This document shows positions 21,905 through 30,330 of a stretch of DNA of 36,872 nucleotides, piece by piece. This DNA comes from Actinomortierella ambigua. Taxonomy: Eukaryota; Mortierellomycota; Mortierellomycetes; Mortierellales; Mortierellaceae. How positions within the stretch are numbered: position 1 is the first letter of the stretch; every line of letters starts with the position of its first letter. The stretch is from positions 1 to 36,872 of the forward strand of contig JAAAJB010000353.1 in the NCBI GenBank assembly GCA_016098155.1, in the 5' to 3' direction. Under the pieces are notes generated by a model. The model was not told where the DNA came from. It searched no databases and saw nothing but the letters and a program-made list of their open reading frames with translations. Both the position numbers and the translations under genes were made by a program.

Positions 21905-22477
21905 TACGCCCTCACCGCTATTCCAAGCATGTTTCACAAACACATACGTTGTCCACGCTGCACATGACAGCAGGCAGCGGCATTGTTATGGGTGGATGTG
22001 ATGAGCGTTCAGAGTCGGACCCGAATAAAATAGTGTCACCCTTTCGCCTCTTCGGTGGGAGAAGGTGGGGGCACTGACGTCTTTTTACTTGACTCATCCG
22101 CTTTGCTAGAGCGAATGGGACTCGCAAAATTTTGTAGCTGCATCTGCAACTTGAGCCTGAGTTACACCTCTGTGGAGGCGGGTTGGGAGGTAGTTCCTAG
22201 TGATATAGTGACCACCATAAAAAAGTGACATTGTGTTACCGCTGTCAAGTAAAAAAAAAAAACCTAGCAGACGACGCTCCTTCAGTATCTTCCAGAATCT
22301 CTCTTTCTCTCACATAATTAGCTGACTTTCCAGATTGAAAACTGAATCGTCCTTGCATTTGTATGCGCTCGACTTTCACGAAATATGGTGCTGTGCATGG
22401 AGTTATTTCCTCTCAAACTTGTGGTCACGAGTCCCCCAGAAGAAACTGACCGTGGCGAGCATACATCTCATCCCAAC

Positions 22478-22880
22478 CGACGCAAGAGTAGCCGGAGGAG
22501 GCCACCTCGGACGCTATTGGACGGGCGAAGCTGACGGCTTCAAAGAACTCGATGTAGCCGTTTGGTTGACCTCCATGCCGGTCAGGAAACTGAAGGCCTC
22601 GATGCTATTATTGTTGGCGGTGGGGGCCGCCCCAACCCGGAGCCTCTGTCTCTGCGGGGAGGGGGGGCGATGTATGTTAAGCGTAGGATGGACAGACTGA
22701 TGCAGTGCCTCATTTTTTTAGGTGGAGAACATGAAGAGTGAAGGTATCGATTTGTCGTTTGTAATTGAACTCCAGTAGAATCTGCAGGGTGTGGAGAGAG
22801 TCCTCACTGACATGCAGATACTTCATGCTCGCCTTCGGGCATCCCTCATGGGCAATGAACCTTTGCGATAGACTACAGAG
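22478..22880 (-). pseudogene. decayed ORF beside effector B
   Basis: Counterpart of the ORF at 19252-19761. It shares the block starting AAPTANNN and continues, after a one-base deletion relative to unit A, with GYIEFFEAV, ASEVASSGYSC and VGWDEMYARHG. Upstream it contains a TGA where unit A is open, and an A-rich insertion, so it is not translatable as one protein. Confidence 0.4.
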
Positions 22881-22928
22881 TAAGAAATGATCTCAGAATG
22901 AAAAGACGTAGCCAATAAAACGATTGAA

Positions 22929-22934
22929 TTTATT
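22929..22934 (-). terminator. poly(A) signal of effector gene B
   Basis: AATAAA on the minus strand, about 135 bases past the effector B stop codon, at the position matching 19797-19802 in unit A. Confidence 0.5.
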
Positions 22935-23068
22935 CCTTACTTAGCTACCTATTCGTGATTTCGTAGTGAAAAAAAAGGCAGGATGGAAGAAGAGAGAGGG
23001 GGAGGAGTGAATGAAGGAAGAATGGGCAAAAGGGCCAGAGGCTATATATGATTAATTAAACCCTGGCT

Positions 23069-23716
23069 CTAGGATGAGGGAATCCAGGCGTTCCAGAAGT
23101 GAGGTTCACTCTTCAAAGCTGCCGGGAAGAAAGTGGGTCCGTGAACCTTGCTGATGACAGTTGCATTAGATTCGCTGAAGTCAATGAGTTTGAGAGAGGC
23201 AGTACAGTTCCATCCGAGTAAGATGACACACTCCTGCCTGACCTCACCACCCTTGATGTCAACACCGGACGACTCGGCCCACCCATCACCTCGATAGACG
23301 CTATAATCGTGCGAGTCATAAGGAAGGGGCTTATACATCTTAGCGAGACTGTGATCAAACTTGACTTGCAAACTCAGGTCATAAGCTGACTTTCTGCTTG
23401 CTATCTCCGTGTGTGGGCCACGCTTGGGCTCACCCTGGGCAAAGGCGCGTGAAGGCTCGCACTTGTCAAAAGTGGCACTAAAAATGTACAGATGATCATT
23501 ATGCACTTTGCCGGGATATTCTGAGAACATTTCAGCGGCGGTATTGCCAAAGACCAGGTACTCATAGCCGCTATCGTCCGGCTTTTCAGGAAGCTTTCTA
23601 AGATGCTGCACGAAGTCGGCCCCGGCCATGCAGCTAGTCTGTGCGGACGATGGCGCTCCGACAGCAACACTGACAAGCAGAGCGCATGCAGAAACAAAGA
23701 GGGCTGGCTTCACCAT
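23069..23716 (-). CDS. secreted four-cysteine protein B (effector-like)
   Basis: Intact 215-residue ORF, paralogue of 19900-20556. The signal peptide (MVKPALFVSACALLVSVAV, cut near GA-PS) differs from that of A at only three of its first 19 positions. The mature region keeps four cysteines at nearly the same places (29, 86, 163, 171) and the motifs AEMF, FSATFDKCEPS, GWNCTASLKL and FFPAA, but most other residues differ and gaps are needed. No family recognised. Gene architecture is the same as copy A: TATA at 23914, 5'UTR intron 23726-23816, ATG at 23716. Both copies being intact with conserved cysteines argues that both proteins function; the role is unknown. Confidence 0.8.
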   Translation of the reverse strand: MVKPALFVSACALLVSVAVGAPSSAQTSCMAGADFVQHLRKLPEKPDDSGYEYLVFGNTAAEMFSEYPGKVHNDHLYIFSATFDKCEPSRAFAQGEPKRGPHTEIASRKSAYDLSLQVKFDHSLAKMYKPLPYDSHDYSVYRGDGWAESSGVDIKGGEVRQECVILLGWNCTASLKLIDFSESNATVISKVHGPTFFPAALKSEPHFWNAWIPSS

Positions 23717-23725
23717 TTGAAGGGT

Positions 23726-23816
23726 CTACATTGAGTATAAATAGCTAGATGAGTAAAGTAACTCATGTGAATGTCTCAAGAGAGAAGCCGCGTCCTGAAT
23801 TTCTTAAGACTGTTAC
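23726..23816 (-). other. 5'UTR intron of effector gene B
   Basis: GTAACA donor at 23816 and AATGTAG acceptor at 23726 on the minus strand, nine bases before the ATG, mirroring 20565-20656 in unit A. Confidence 0.65.
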
Positions 23817-23913
23817 CTGGTGTTGCGAAGGGGAATGGTTGAGATGTCTGAAGTGAAGGTGCAGGAGCGGTGGATGTAGAGAAAGAAAAGATCTCCAGGG
23901 GATAGAAATGAAT

Positions 23914-23922
23914 CTTTATAAG
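23914..23922 (-). promoter_or_regulatory. TATA box of effector gene B
   Basis: CTTATAAAG on the minus strand, identical to the nonamer before gene A. A further matching block (GAGATGTCTGAAGTGAAGG on the plus strand) lies between TATA box and intron in both copies. Confidence 0.65.
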
Positions 23923-24127
23923 AGATTACGCACACCAGGTACCTTTGTGCCTAATCGATGGTTAGCGCTGTCGTAAGGCACTGTGATGTAACGACAATAC
24001 CCCTGTAAGAATTGAGGCAGCCTCCTGTGTCTGGAGAAGGCGAAGAAGCAAAGCTCTGAACCGTGGTGTCAGATGATACACCAGCAACGCAACATAGGAT
24101 ATTTCCAGTCGACAACATACTGGCCCC

Positions 24128-24553
24128 CTACTGTTGGACACCATGTAGATACGAACCGTTCATTTTTTTTAACTTGTACGTATTTTCAATTCCATACTGC
24201 TCTCGTCCAACATACAGCGGTTTTTTTTTTAGTTGGCGGATGTGAACGAGATAATCGGATTTTCTCCCGCAGAAATCCCATAGTAAACCTTGTTCGCGGA
24301 CGCCAATTAAAAAAAAAACCTCTGTACCACTATTGTAATACTCAGCGATGTAGCTGACGTCTCTGACGAGAGACTGTACACGCTTCGATATGGGCAGCGC
24401 ATGTATACACTTATGGATATCCGAGCCTTTGAAAATGGTTTTGGCCGAGTCTTTGACTTTCTTTCCCATAGTCAACAGTTGTGCTTCTCTTGATAGCCGC
24501 TCTTCCAAAGCAACAGCACTGTGTAACAACGCTTGAACACAGACTCGTGTCAA
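24128..24553 (-). pseudogene. ORF truncated by a MITE, upstream of effector B
   Basis: A 141-codon frame with an in-frame ATG inside (MGKKVKDSAKTIFKG). The part up to about 24327 (VQSLVRDVSYIAEYYNSG) has a decayed homologue in unit A at 21040-21215. The remaining C-terminal codons, including FFLIG and LKKKPLY, are encoded by the inserted element at 24215-24324 and by flanking non-coding sequence, so the frame there is accidental. Ancestral function unknown. Confidence 0.4.
24215..24324. mobile_element. Tc1/mariner-like MITE with TA duplication
   Basis: 110 bases with terminal inverted repeats CAGCGGTTTTTTTTTTAGTT and, from the other end, CAGAGGTTTTTTTTTTAATT, continuing as GGCG and G[TC]GAAC[GA]AG. 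TA flanks both ends (24213-24214 and 24325-24326). Unit A lacks it and shows one TA-bearing site (cctacttaccact near 21011). The short length, CAG termini and TA duplication are those of a non-autonomous Tc1/mariner element. Confidence 0.75.
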
Positions 24554-24889
24554 CTCTGGCCTGCATCTTCGTGTTGTGCCATGGAAAAGACTGGTTCCTA
24601 GCTAGATACCCGAACAATACATAGTTGAAAATGCTGAACTTAGCATGGGATGTTGTGTACATCTACATATTAGAGGTATGGTGCTACCAGACTGCTAAGC
24701 TCCGATAAATCTGTACCCTAGTTAAAGAGGTATGCAGTATATTCTTACACCCTAATCGCTATTCCAAGCATGTTTCATGGTCGCATACGATGGTCTACTA
24801 TACAGATGACAGCAGGCAGTGGCATTGTCATGGGTAGGTGTGATGGGTGTTCAGAGTGGGACTCGAATAAATAGAGCCTTGAGAAAAAG

Positions 24890-25101
24890 GTGGGGCTCCT
24901 ACGCTTCTTCACTTCCTGCTTCGGTCCCATCCACTTGTTATAGCGAATTGGACTCGCAAAATTTGTAGCTACATCTGCAACTTGAGCCTGGGTCACGTCT
25001 CCTAGGAGGAGGTAATTTCTAATTTTATTCAACTCCAGAAGCCAATGTCGTGAATCCTCATGGCGCCGTAGAGAGGGGAACGCCCAAATTAGCTGAGACA
25101 C
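24890..25101 (-). pseudogene. coding-like fragment at the end of unit B
   Basis: From the ATG at 25101 the minus strand reads MSQLIWAFPSLRRHEDSRHW through RNYLLLGDVTQAQVADVATN and ASPIRYNKW, which looks like real protein. In unit A (about 22030-22200) the cognate reads RNYL then GVTQAQVADAATKF with a frameshift afterwards. Past KKRR the unit B frame runs on without clear constraint. Probably the 5' part of a dead gene captured by the duplication. Family not recognised. Confidence 0.35.
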
Positions 25102-25132
25102 TTTCGAAATTCAGAGTGAAACCCTGCCGGCT

Positions 25133-25159
25133 GGGGAAGTATCCCGCCCTTCCCAAGGA
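25133..25159 (+). repeat. 27-bp direct repeat, right
   Basis: Right-hand partner of 19215-19241, two mismatches in 27 bases, same orientation. It lies just past the right end of unit B. Confidence 0.75.
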
Positions 25160-25781
25160 CATGAGATTTCGCTTTTTTCACCTCTCTTCTTGAGCGCGCC
25201 TGGCTTAGTGTACCCAGCGTCTGTCTCATAACCTCTCGTCTTTTTTCACTATGAAATCACGAATAAGTGACTAAGCTAGGAACACATCCTATTGTTTTTG
25301 GATTCCGCGTGACTCTAATCTATCGAGCAACGCGCCACGTAACGTTGGGGATAAAACCTCTTTCACCGCTCATGTTATTGACGCCGATGATGAGACTGTT
25401 GGTGAACAGGTCCAGGGTTTCTCGACGAGAGAGTCTTGCTATTGAAATGCTGAGGGGGGGTTTTTTTGGGAGAGGGGGGGGGGAGAGGAAAGACTACAAT
25501 GTCCACATCCGTACGTTCTTTTGGTCCAGAAGATACGCCATGCGATTCTTGAGAATCCAAGGAGTCTGGAGAGCAATGAAATATGAAATGAGGAAAAAAA
25601 CAGTTGTGACAAACATACGGTAAACTGTAGACCATTTTTCCCTTTTTGCCATTTCGTGATTAGGTCTCTTCGATCCAATCTGACTAGATGAGTGATATTG
25701 AAATATCCTCCTCTCGTTGAAAACCGACTTGATGGGCATATGAGCATGCCGCAAGTCCGTAATATATGAGAGCATTTTATT
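25160..25781. other. intergenic between island and kinase 1
   Basis: Contains the inverted effector 3' fragment (25247-25294) and two G runs near 25453-25485. A 51-codon minus-strand ORF starting at MAKREKW (within 25494-25649) has one hydrophobic segment, but nothing else supports it. No gene is called. Confidence 0.45.
25247..25294 (-). repeat. inverted fragment of the effector 3' end
   Basis: On the minus strand this piece reads TTCCTAGCTTAGTCACTTA then TTCGTGATTTCATAGTG, matching the effector 3' flanks at about 19790-19842 and 22922-22970. It is inverted relative to both units and stands alone, without a coding part. Confidence 0.65.
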
Positions 25782-25788
25782 TTATTCC
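25773..25788 (-). terminator. poly(A) signal overlapping the kinase 1 stop codon
   Basis: The 3' end of the reading frame reads GAGGAATAAAATAAAATG on the minus strand: the TAA stop lies inside the first of two overlapping AATAAA hexamers, so the 3'UTR may be very short. Confidence 0.5.
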
Positions 25789-28700
25789 TCATGCTTTTGA
25801 AGGGCCACAAATCGGGCCTCTGCATCCGTATGGCCCTGATCAGCAGCCTTGCGGTACCATGCAATGGCCTTTTTCACACTCTTCGTCACCCCGAGGCCCT
25901 TCTCATACATTCGACCAAGGTTGTACTGTGCCGCCACATATCCTTGGCGGGCTCCTTGACGGTGTAATAAGAAAACATCTGAAGTATCAGCGCTTGCTTG
26001 TCTGCCACGATATTTATAGCCAATCAACCAGTCGATGTGAAATTGTGCATTTGGATCCAGCGTCTCGCGTGCCTTCAGGAACAAACGAAGAGCTTCATCG
26101 CAATCAAGATCCACCAAGAGACCAAGCTCATACATTGAGCCGACCTTGAATAGCGCACGCTGCTCCTGTTCGGCAGCAGTCCGACTATGCCACAGGAAGT
26201 CCAATCGATCGTTCCGTTCAACTCCGTAACCCAAATCGTACAGCAGTCCAACAGTGTTTTGCGCCATCGCATCCCCTTGCTCGACTGCCTTGGTGAACCA
26301 CTTGAACGCGCCTTTGTAGCTCCGTTCAACCCCTTCGCCATCCATGTACATGAAGCCGAGGGACGCTTGTGCCTTCACATGACCTTGCTCAGCTGCCTTG
26401 GTGTACCACTTGATCGCCTCTGTGTCGCTCCGATGAACACCCTCTCCATTTTTGTACATCCAGCCAAGGTGAAATTGCGCTGCCTTTGCCCCTTGCTCGG
26501 CCGTCCTGGTGAACAACTGAAAAATCTTGGGTTTCTGCTTAGACAAAATTGGGTGTCCCCGAATTCCTTGGTCTGTTGCCATGGTGAACCACTTGGCTGC
26601 TTCATCATAGCTCTGCTCAACTCCTCGTCCATCCAGGAACATACAGCCAAGGCTAAACTGTGCTTCCTGATTGCCAAGCTCTGCTGCCTTGGTGAACCAC
26701 TTAAACGCCTCGGCATGATTCTGTTCAGCTTCTTGCCCCTCTTCGTACATACATCCAAGATGGAACTGCGCCTCCTTAATGCCATGTCCTGCTGCCTTCA
26801 TAAACCATTTGAACATCTCGACGTCTCTCTGTTGGATTTGTCGCCTGTGCTCTCCCGTCCATACATGGATGGACTGCACTGGCGAAATTCCTTGCTCAGA
26901 TGCCCTGAGATACCATCTGACCGCCCTGTTGTGGTTCTGTTCAACTCCTCGTCCCTCTTCTGTCATCAAGCCAAGGTTGAACTGTGCTGCCTGAACCCCC
27001 AGCACTGCCGCTTTAGTGAGCCACTTGGTTGCTTCGGTATCACTCTGATCGACTCCACGCCCTTGTTGGAACATCATTCCAAGGCTGTATTGTGCTACAC
27101 AATGGCTTTTCTCAGCAGCCTTCGTGTACCACTTTACCGCATGGGAAAAGCTCTGGTCGGCTCCTTCACCATTCTCGTACATCCAACCTAGGTAGTCTTG
27201 GGAAACGGTATGTCCTTGTTCTGCCGCCATGGTGAACCACTTGAACGCCTGGTCATTGCTCTGCTCAACTCCTAGTCCTTCTTTGAACATACGGCCAAGG
27301 CCTCCTTGTGCCGTCGGGATCCCTTGTTCAGCTGCCTTGGCGTACCATTTGACGGCCTCCGCTGTGCTCTGTTCAACTCCCCGTCCACGATCGTACATCC
27401 GGCCAAGTCGGTCTTGTGCAAGGCCGTGGCCTTGCTTTGCTGCCATGGTGAACCATTTGAGTGCTTTGATCTCGTTCTTCTCAGCACCGTCCCCGTACTC
27501 ATACATCGTGCCAAGGTGGAATTGAGCAACGTCATAACCTTGCTCTGCTGCCATAGTGTACCGATCGAGTGCTTCGATCTGGCTCCCCTCAGTATTGTAC
27601 CTTTTCTCGTGCATCGAGCCAAGGTGGAGTTTAGCGGCCTTGATCCCTTGTTCTGCTGCCTTGGTGAACCACTGGACTATCTCTGACTTCAGCCCAAGAT
27701 AAATTTCCTGTGGTGGAATCCCCTGCTCTGCCGCTTTGGTGAGCCACTTGACTGCCTCATCACTGCTCTTCTTTACGCTGCGTCCTTCCTTGTACATAAA
27801 ACCAAGCTCAAATTGTGCAGCCTGACCCCCTTGCTCTGCTGCCTTGGAGAACCATTTGGTTGCCTCATCTGTGCTCTTCTGTACCCCTTGTCCTTTATCG
27901 TAAATTGAACCAAGGAAGGTTTGCGAACGGATATTGCCTTGTTCTGCCGCCAGAATGAGCCACTTGACCGCCTCGGCACTGTTCTTGCCAAGCCCATGTC
28001 CATCCCAGTATATCATTCCGAGATCGTTCTGTGCAGTCGCATTCCCTTGTTGTGCTGCCATGCGGAGCCACTTGGATGCTTCCTCATCGCTTTGCTTCAC
28101 CCATCGACCGAGAGAGTACCATTGCCAAAGCTTGTACTGTGCATCACTTTGCCCTTGATTAGCTGCGCTGTGATACCACCTCGATGCCTTCTCTCCGTCC
28201 TGCTTGACACCACGACCATACGAATACATGCTACCAATCTGAAATTGAGCCTCTGCACTCCCCCCGTCCGCTGCTCGCAGATACCATGACGCAGCCTTTC
28301 TGTTGCTAGCATCGACACCTTGGCCATGCTCATACATCTTGGCAACGCGGAGCTGTACCACTGCTGTCCCATGCGATGCTGCGAGGCGATACCACCAGAA
28401 GGCATCCTTAGCACTCTTGTCGACACCGTAGCCATGATCGTAGATCCATCCGAGGAACAGCTGCGCCTCGACACTTCCTTGCTTCGCTGCCATGCACATA
28501 TGTGTCACCACATCATCGTCTATCGATGGCAATCGACCAGTGTGCTGCTCAACGTTCTCGTGGTGAGCGGCTTGCGCTTCCAATGGGGCTTGGTGATCGT
28601 TGTGGGTCTCTTGCCTGCAATCTGTCGTATCGGACTGGTCGAAACTGAGCTCAACAAATTTGTCGTCATCATTGTCGGTGCTCTCCTTGGTTGGTTCGAG

Positions 28701-29635
28701 ATGGATGTGGACTACCTCGCCTGCGTCCGGTCGATGAGCAGGATCCTGGTGCCAGCATCGTTGTGCCAACGAATGATACTCGGCTGGAGTGTCATCTGGA
28801 AAGGTCTCACGCTCACCTCGGCTGACAGCGAGGGCGATGCAGGCATCGTTGTCCTGGTCCTTGAAGGGTCGCACAGAGTTGGCCGCCATCTCCCACATCA
28901 CCACTCCAAGTGCATATACATCCGACTTGGCCGTGTACTTTGGCTTCTTGGCGAACAGGAGCTCAGGAGCAATCCATCGGAGTGTCCCTAACAGACTGGT
29001 TCTTGACTGGCTGCCTTCTCTCACCGATGCGAGAGTCATCGACTTGACCTGGGCCAGCCCAAAGTCCGCCAGCTTGACCTCCATATGGTTGGTGAGGAGC
29101 ACATTGGCACTCTTGAGGTCACGATGGACGATTCCTTCTTGATGAATGAAGGCAAGACCTTGAGCAATCTCACTCACGAGCCGTCTCTTGGTCCTCCAGT
29201 CTTCGATCCCGAGTTGACGGTTGACAATGGCGCGTTGAAGGCTCCCGTTTTCAGCCAGCTCCATGAGTAGGTAGGTGCGGCCGTACTCTTCGTGTGTGCG
29301 GTAGAACTGGATGATGTGGCGATGGCGAACTTTCTGATGGAACGAAATCTCGGCCAGGATGTTCTGTTGGGCAAGCTCGGACTGGCTGAGGAAGAATGTC
29401 TTGACGGCACACAGCTGATTTCCCCAATAAGCCTTGTAGACCGAGCCATAGCCACCCGATCCTAGCAACTTTCCTAGGACTAGAAAAGAATGTTGGAGTG
29501 GAGCCTAAAGACAGCAGTTGGGGGGGGGGGAGGGATGGTTAAGTATCGATATTTGCATGTGCGCGCAGACGACACTTTTGTTGGCTTTGGCGTTCTTCAT
29601 ACCCTGAACGGAGCTTGAGAATGACCTGAGTTCAT
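25782..29635 (-). CDS. TKL-type kinase fused to ~24 Sel1 repeats
   Basis: Predicted 1251 residues. Main exon 29504-25782; proposed first exon 29635-29603 (MNSGHSQAPFR) with GTATGA donor and CTTTAG acceptor, phase 0. The kinase domain (about 20-270) has the glycine loop GSGGYGSVY, AVK lysine, HRDLKSANVLL, DFGLA and GTLRWIAPE, all intact, so activity is expected; the KSAN and RWIAPE signatures place it among tyrosine-kinase-like Ser/Thr kinases. After an acidic linker, residues ~346-1246 are Sel1-like repeats of 36 residues (AEQG..xAQxxLGxMYxxGxGVxxSxxEAxKWxxKA), an alpha-solenoid used for protein binding. Two units are shortened to ~25 residues (AEQGIPPQEIYLG, TDQGIRGHPILS). It is divergent from the kinase at 30331. 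Partners unknown. The first exon is inferred. Confidence 0.88.
25790..28510 (-). repeat. 108-nt Sel1 repeat array in coding sequence
   Basis: About two dozen 36-codon units in tandem within the kinase 1 gene. Units near 27420-27660 and 26690-27000 are most alike (KWFTMAAEQG, GRGVEQS), which suggests recent internal amplification; first and last units are more diverged. Confidence 0.85.
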
Positions 29636-30330
29636 TGAGCCAAGAGACGATGGAGAGAATGAGGAAATGGAGTGGAGTTTGATCGATGAGAGTGTGGGAA
29701 TGAATTTTGAGGAGGGGCTGCAGTGCCACTTGTGGTTTGGTCGATGTCACATGGTTGCGCACTGTCCAGCATGCGAGTGAGGGGCATGCCCACATATGGC
29801 AAATGGAGGGGCAGAACGTAGAGGCAACTACTTCTCTCTACTTTGTCTGGGGTGTGTCGATCTCTGTGATTATGATTGGCTGGTAGTTTGCGTCTGGTTT
29901 TCGTGTTCTCTGATACAGAGGCGTTTTTGGTGAGTGGACCTTGTACGCACAATGTAGACGCCTTCGGCTTAACGACAGCCATTGAAGGGGGTTTAAGATG
30001 GCCATATCTAAAGGTATGCATACCTGATCAGATTGAAGTGGCTGGAATGCAAGGGATAAGTTTTGTGTTTCTCCGCGGGATATCATAGTTTGCATGTCCA
30101 CATCCATTGGTGCGTGTGCCAAGTGTTTGGTTGTTCACGGGGTGTACAAAGATCTAGACATTGAAAAAAAAAATCAAAGAGAGAGGGAGGATGACTATGA
30201 TTATTGGTCTCTCTTGATGGTCCGCCACCTTTTGAAGTCAAGTCTAGACGTTATGTCCCTTCAATTTGAATCTTTCATCCATTCATTTCCATTCCCCATC
30301 ATTCACTCATTGAGATTCTGCTCCCTTAAC
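29636..30330. promoter_or_regulatory. bidirectional region between two Sel1 kinases
   Basis: About 695 bases separate the proposed start codons of the divergent kinases. The minus-strand side just before 29635 and the plus-strand side just before 30331 are both rich in TCATTC/CCATTC-type pyrimidine leaders. The central part contains the dispersed repeat (29875-30050) and A9 near 30166. No TATA box stands out. Confidence 0.45.
29875..30050. repeat. dispersed repeat, copy 2
   Basis: Partner of 18735-18930 in the same orientation; see that entry for the alignment. It occupies the middle of the kinase promoter region. Confidence 0.5.

Larger units (their letters stand above)
19303..22200. repeat. 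tandem duplication, unit A
   Basis: Unit A aligns collinearly with unit B (22471-25020): the decayed ORF near 19303-19760, the AATAAA/TTCGTGATTTC 3' end near 19797-19842, the secreted-protein gene, its 5'UTR intron and TATA box, a decayed ORF near 21040-21215, the CGCTATTCCAAGCATGTTTCA block at 21917, and a final block to about 22200. Non-coding identity looks like 70-80 percent by eye. Unit A is longer, mainly because of two TA-flanked elements at 21514-21904. Confidence 0.85.
22471..25020. repeat. tandem duplication, unit B
   Basis: Second copy of the accessory unit, in the same orientation as unit A and separated from it by about 270 bases of unrelated sequence (22201-22470). It is shorter than unit A, lacks the two elements of 21514-21904, and carries its own 110-base element at 24215-24324. 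Confidence 0.85.

Noticed and set aside
22335..22700. 121-codon plus-strand ORF in unit B
   Set aside because: The unit A counterpart has different frames and stops on the plus strand; conservation favours the minus frame.
25494..25775. Minus-strand ORF with a hydrophobic segment (MAKREKW...)
   Set aside because: One predicted membrane stretch in a 51-codon frame is weak evidence; there is no homologue in the window and no clear promoter.
26187..27191. 334-codon plus-strand ORF
   Set aside because: It is the antisense shadow of the Sel1 repeat array, which explains its periodic composition.
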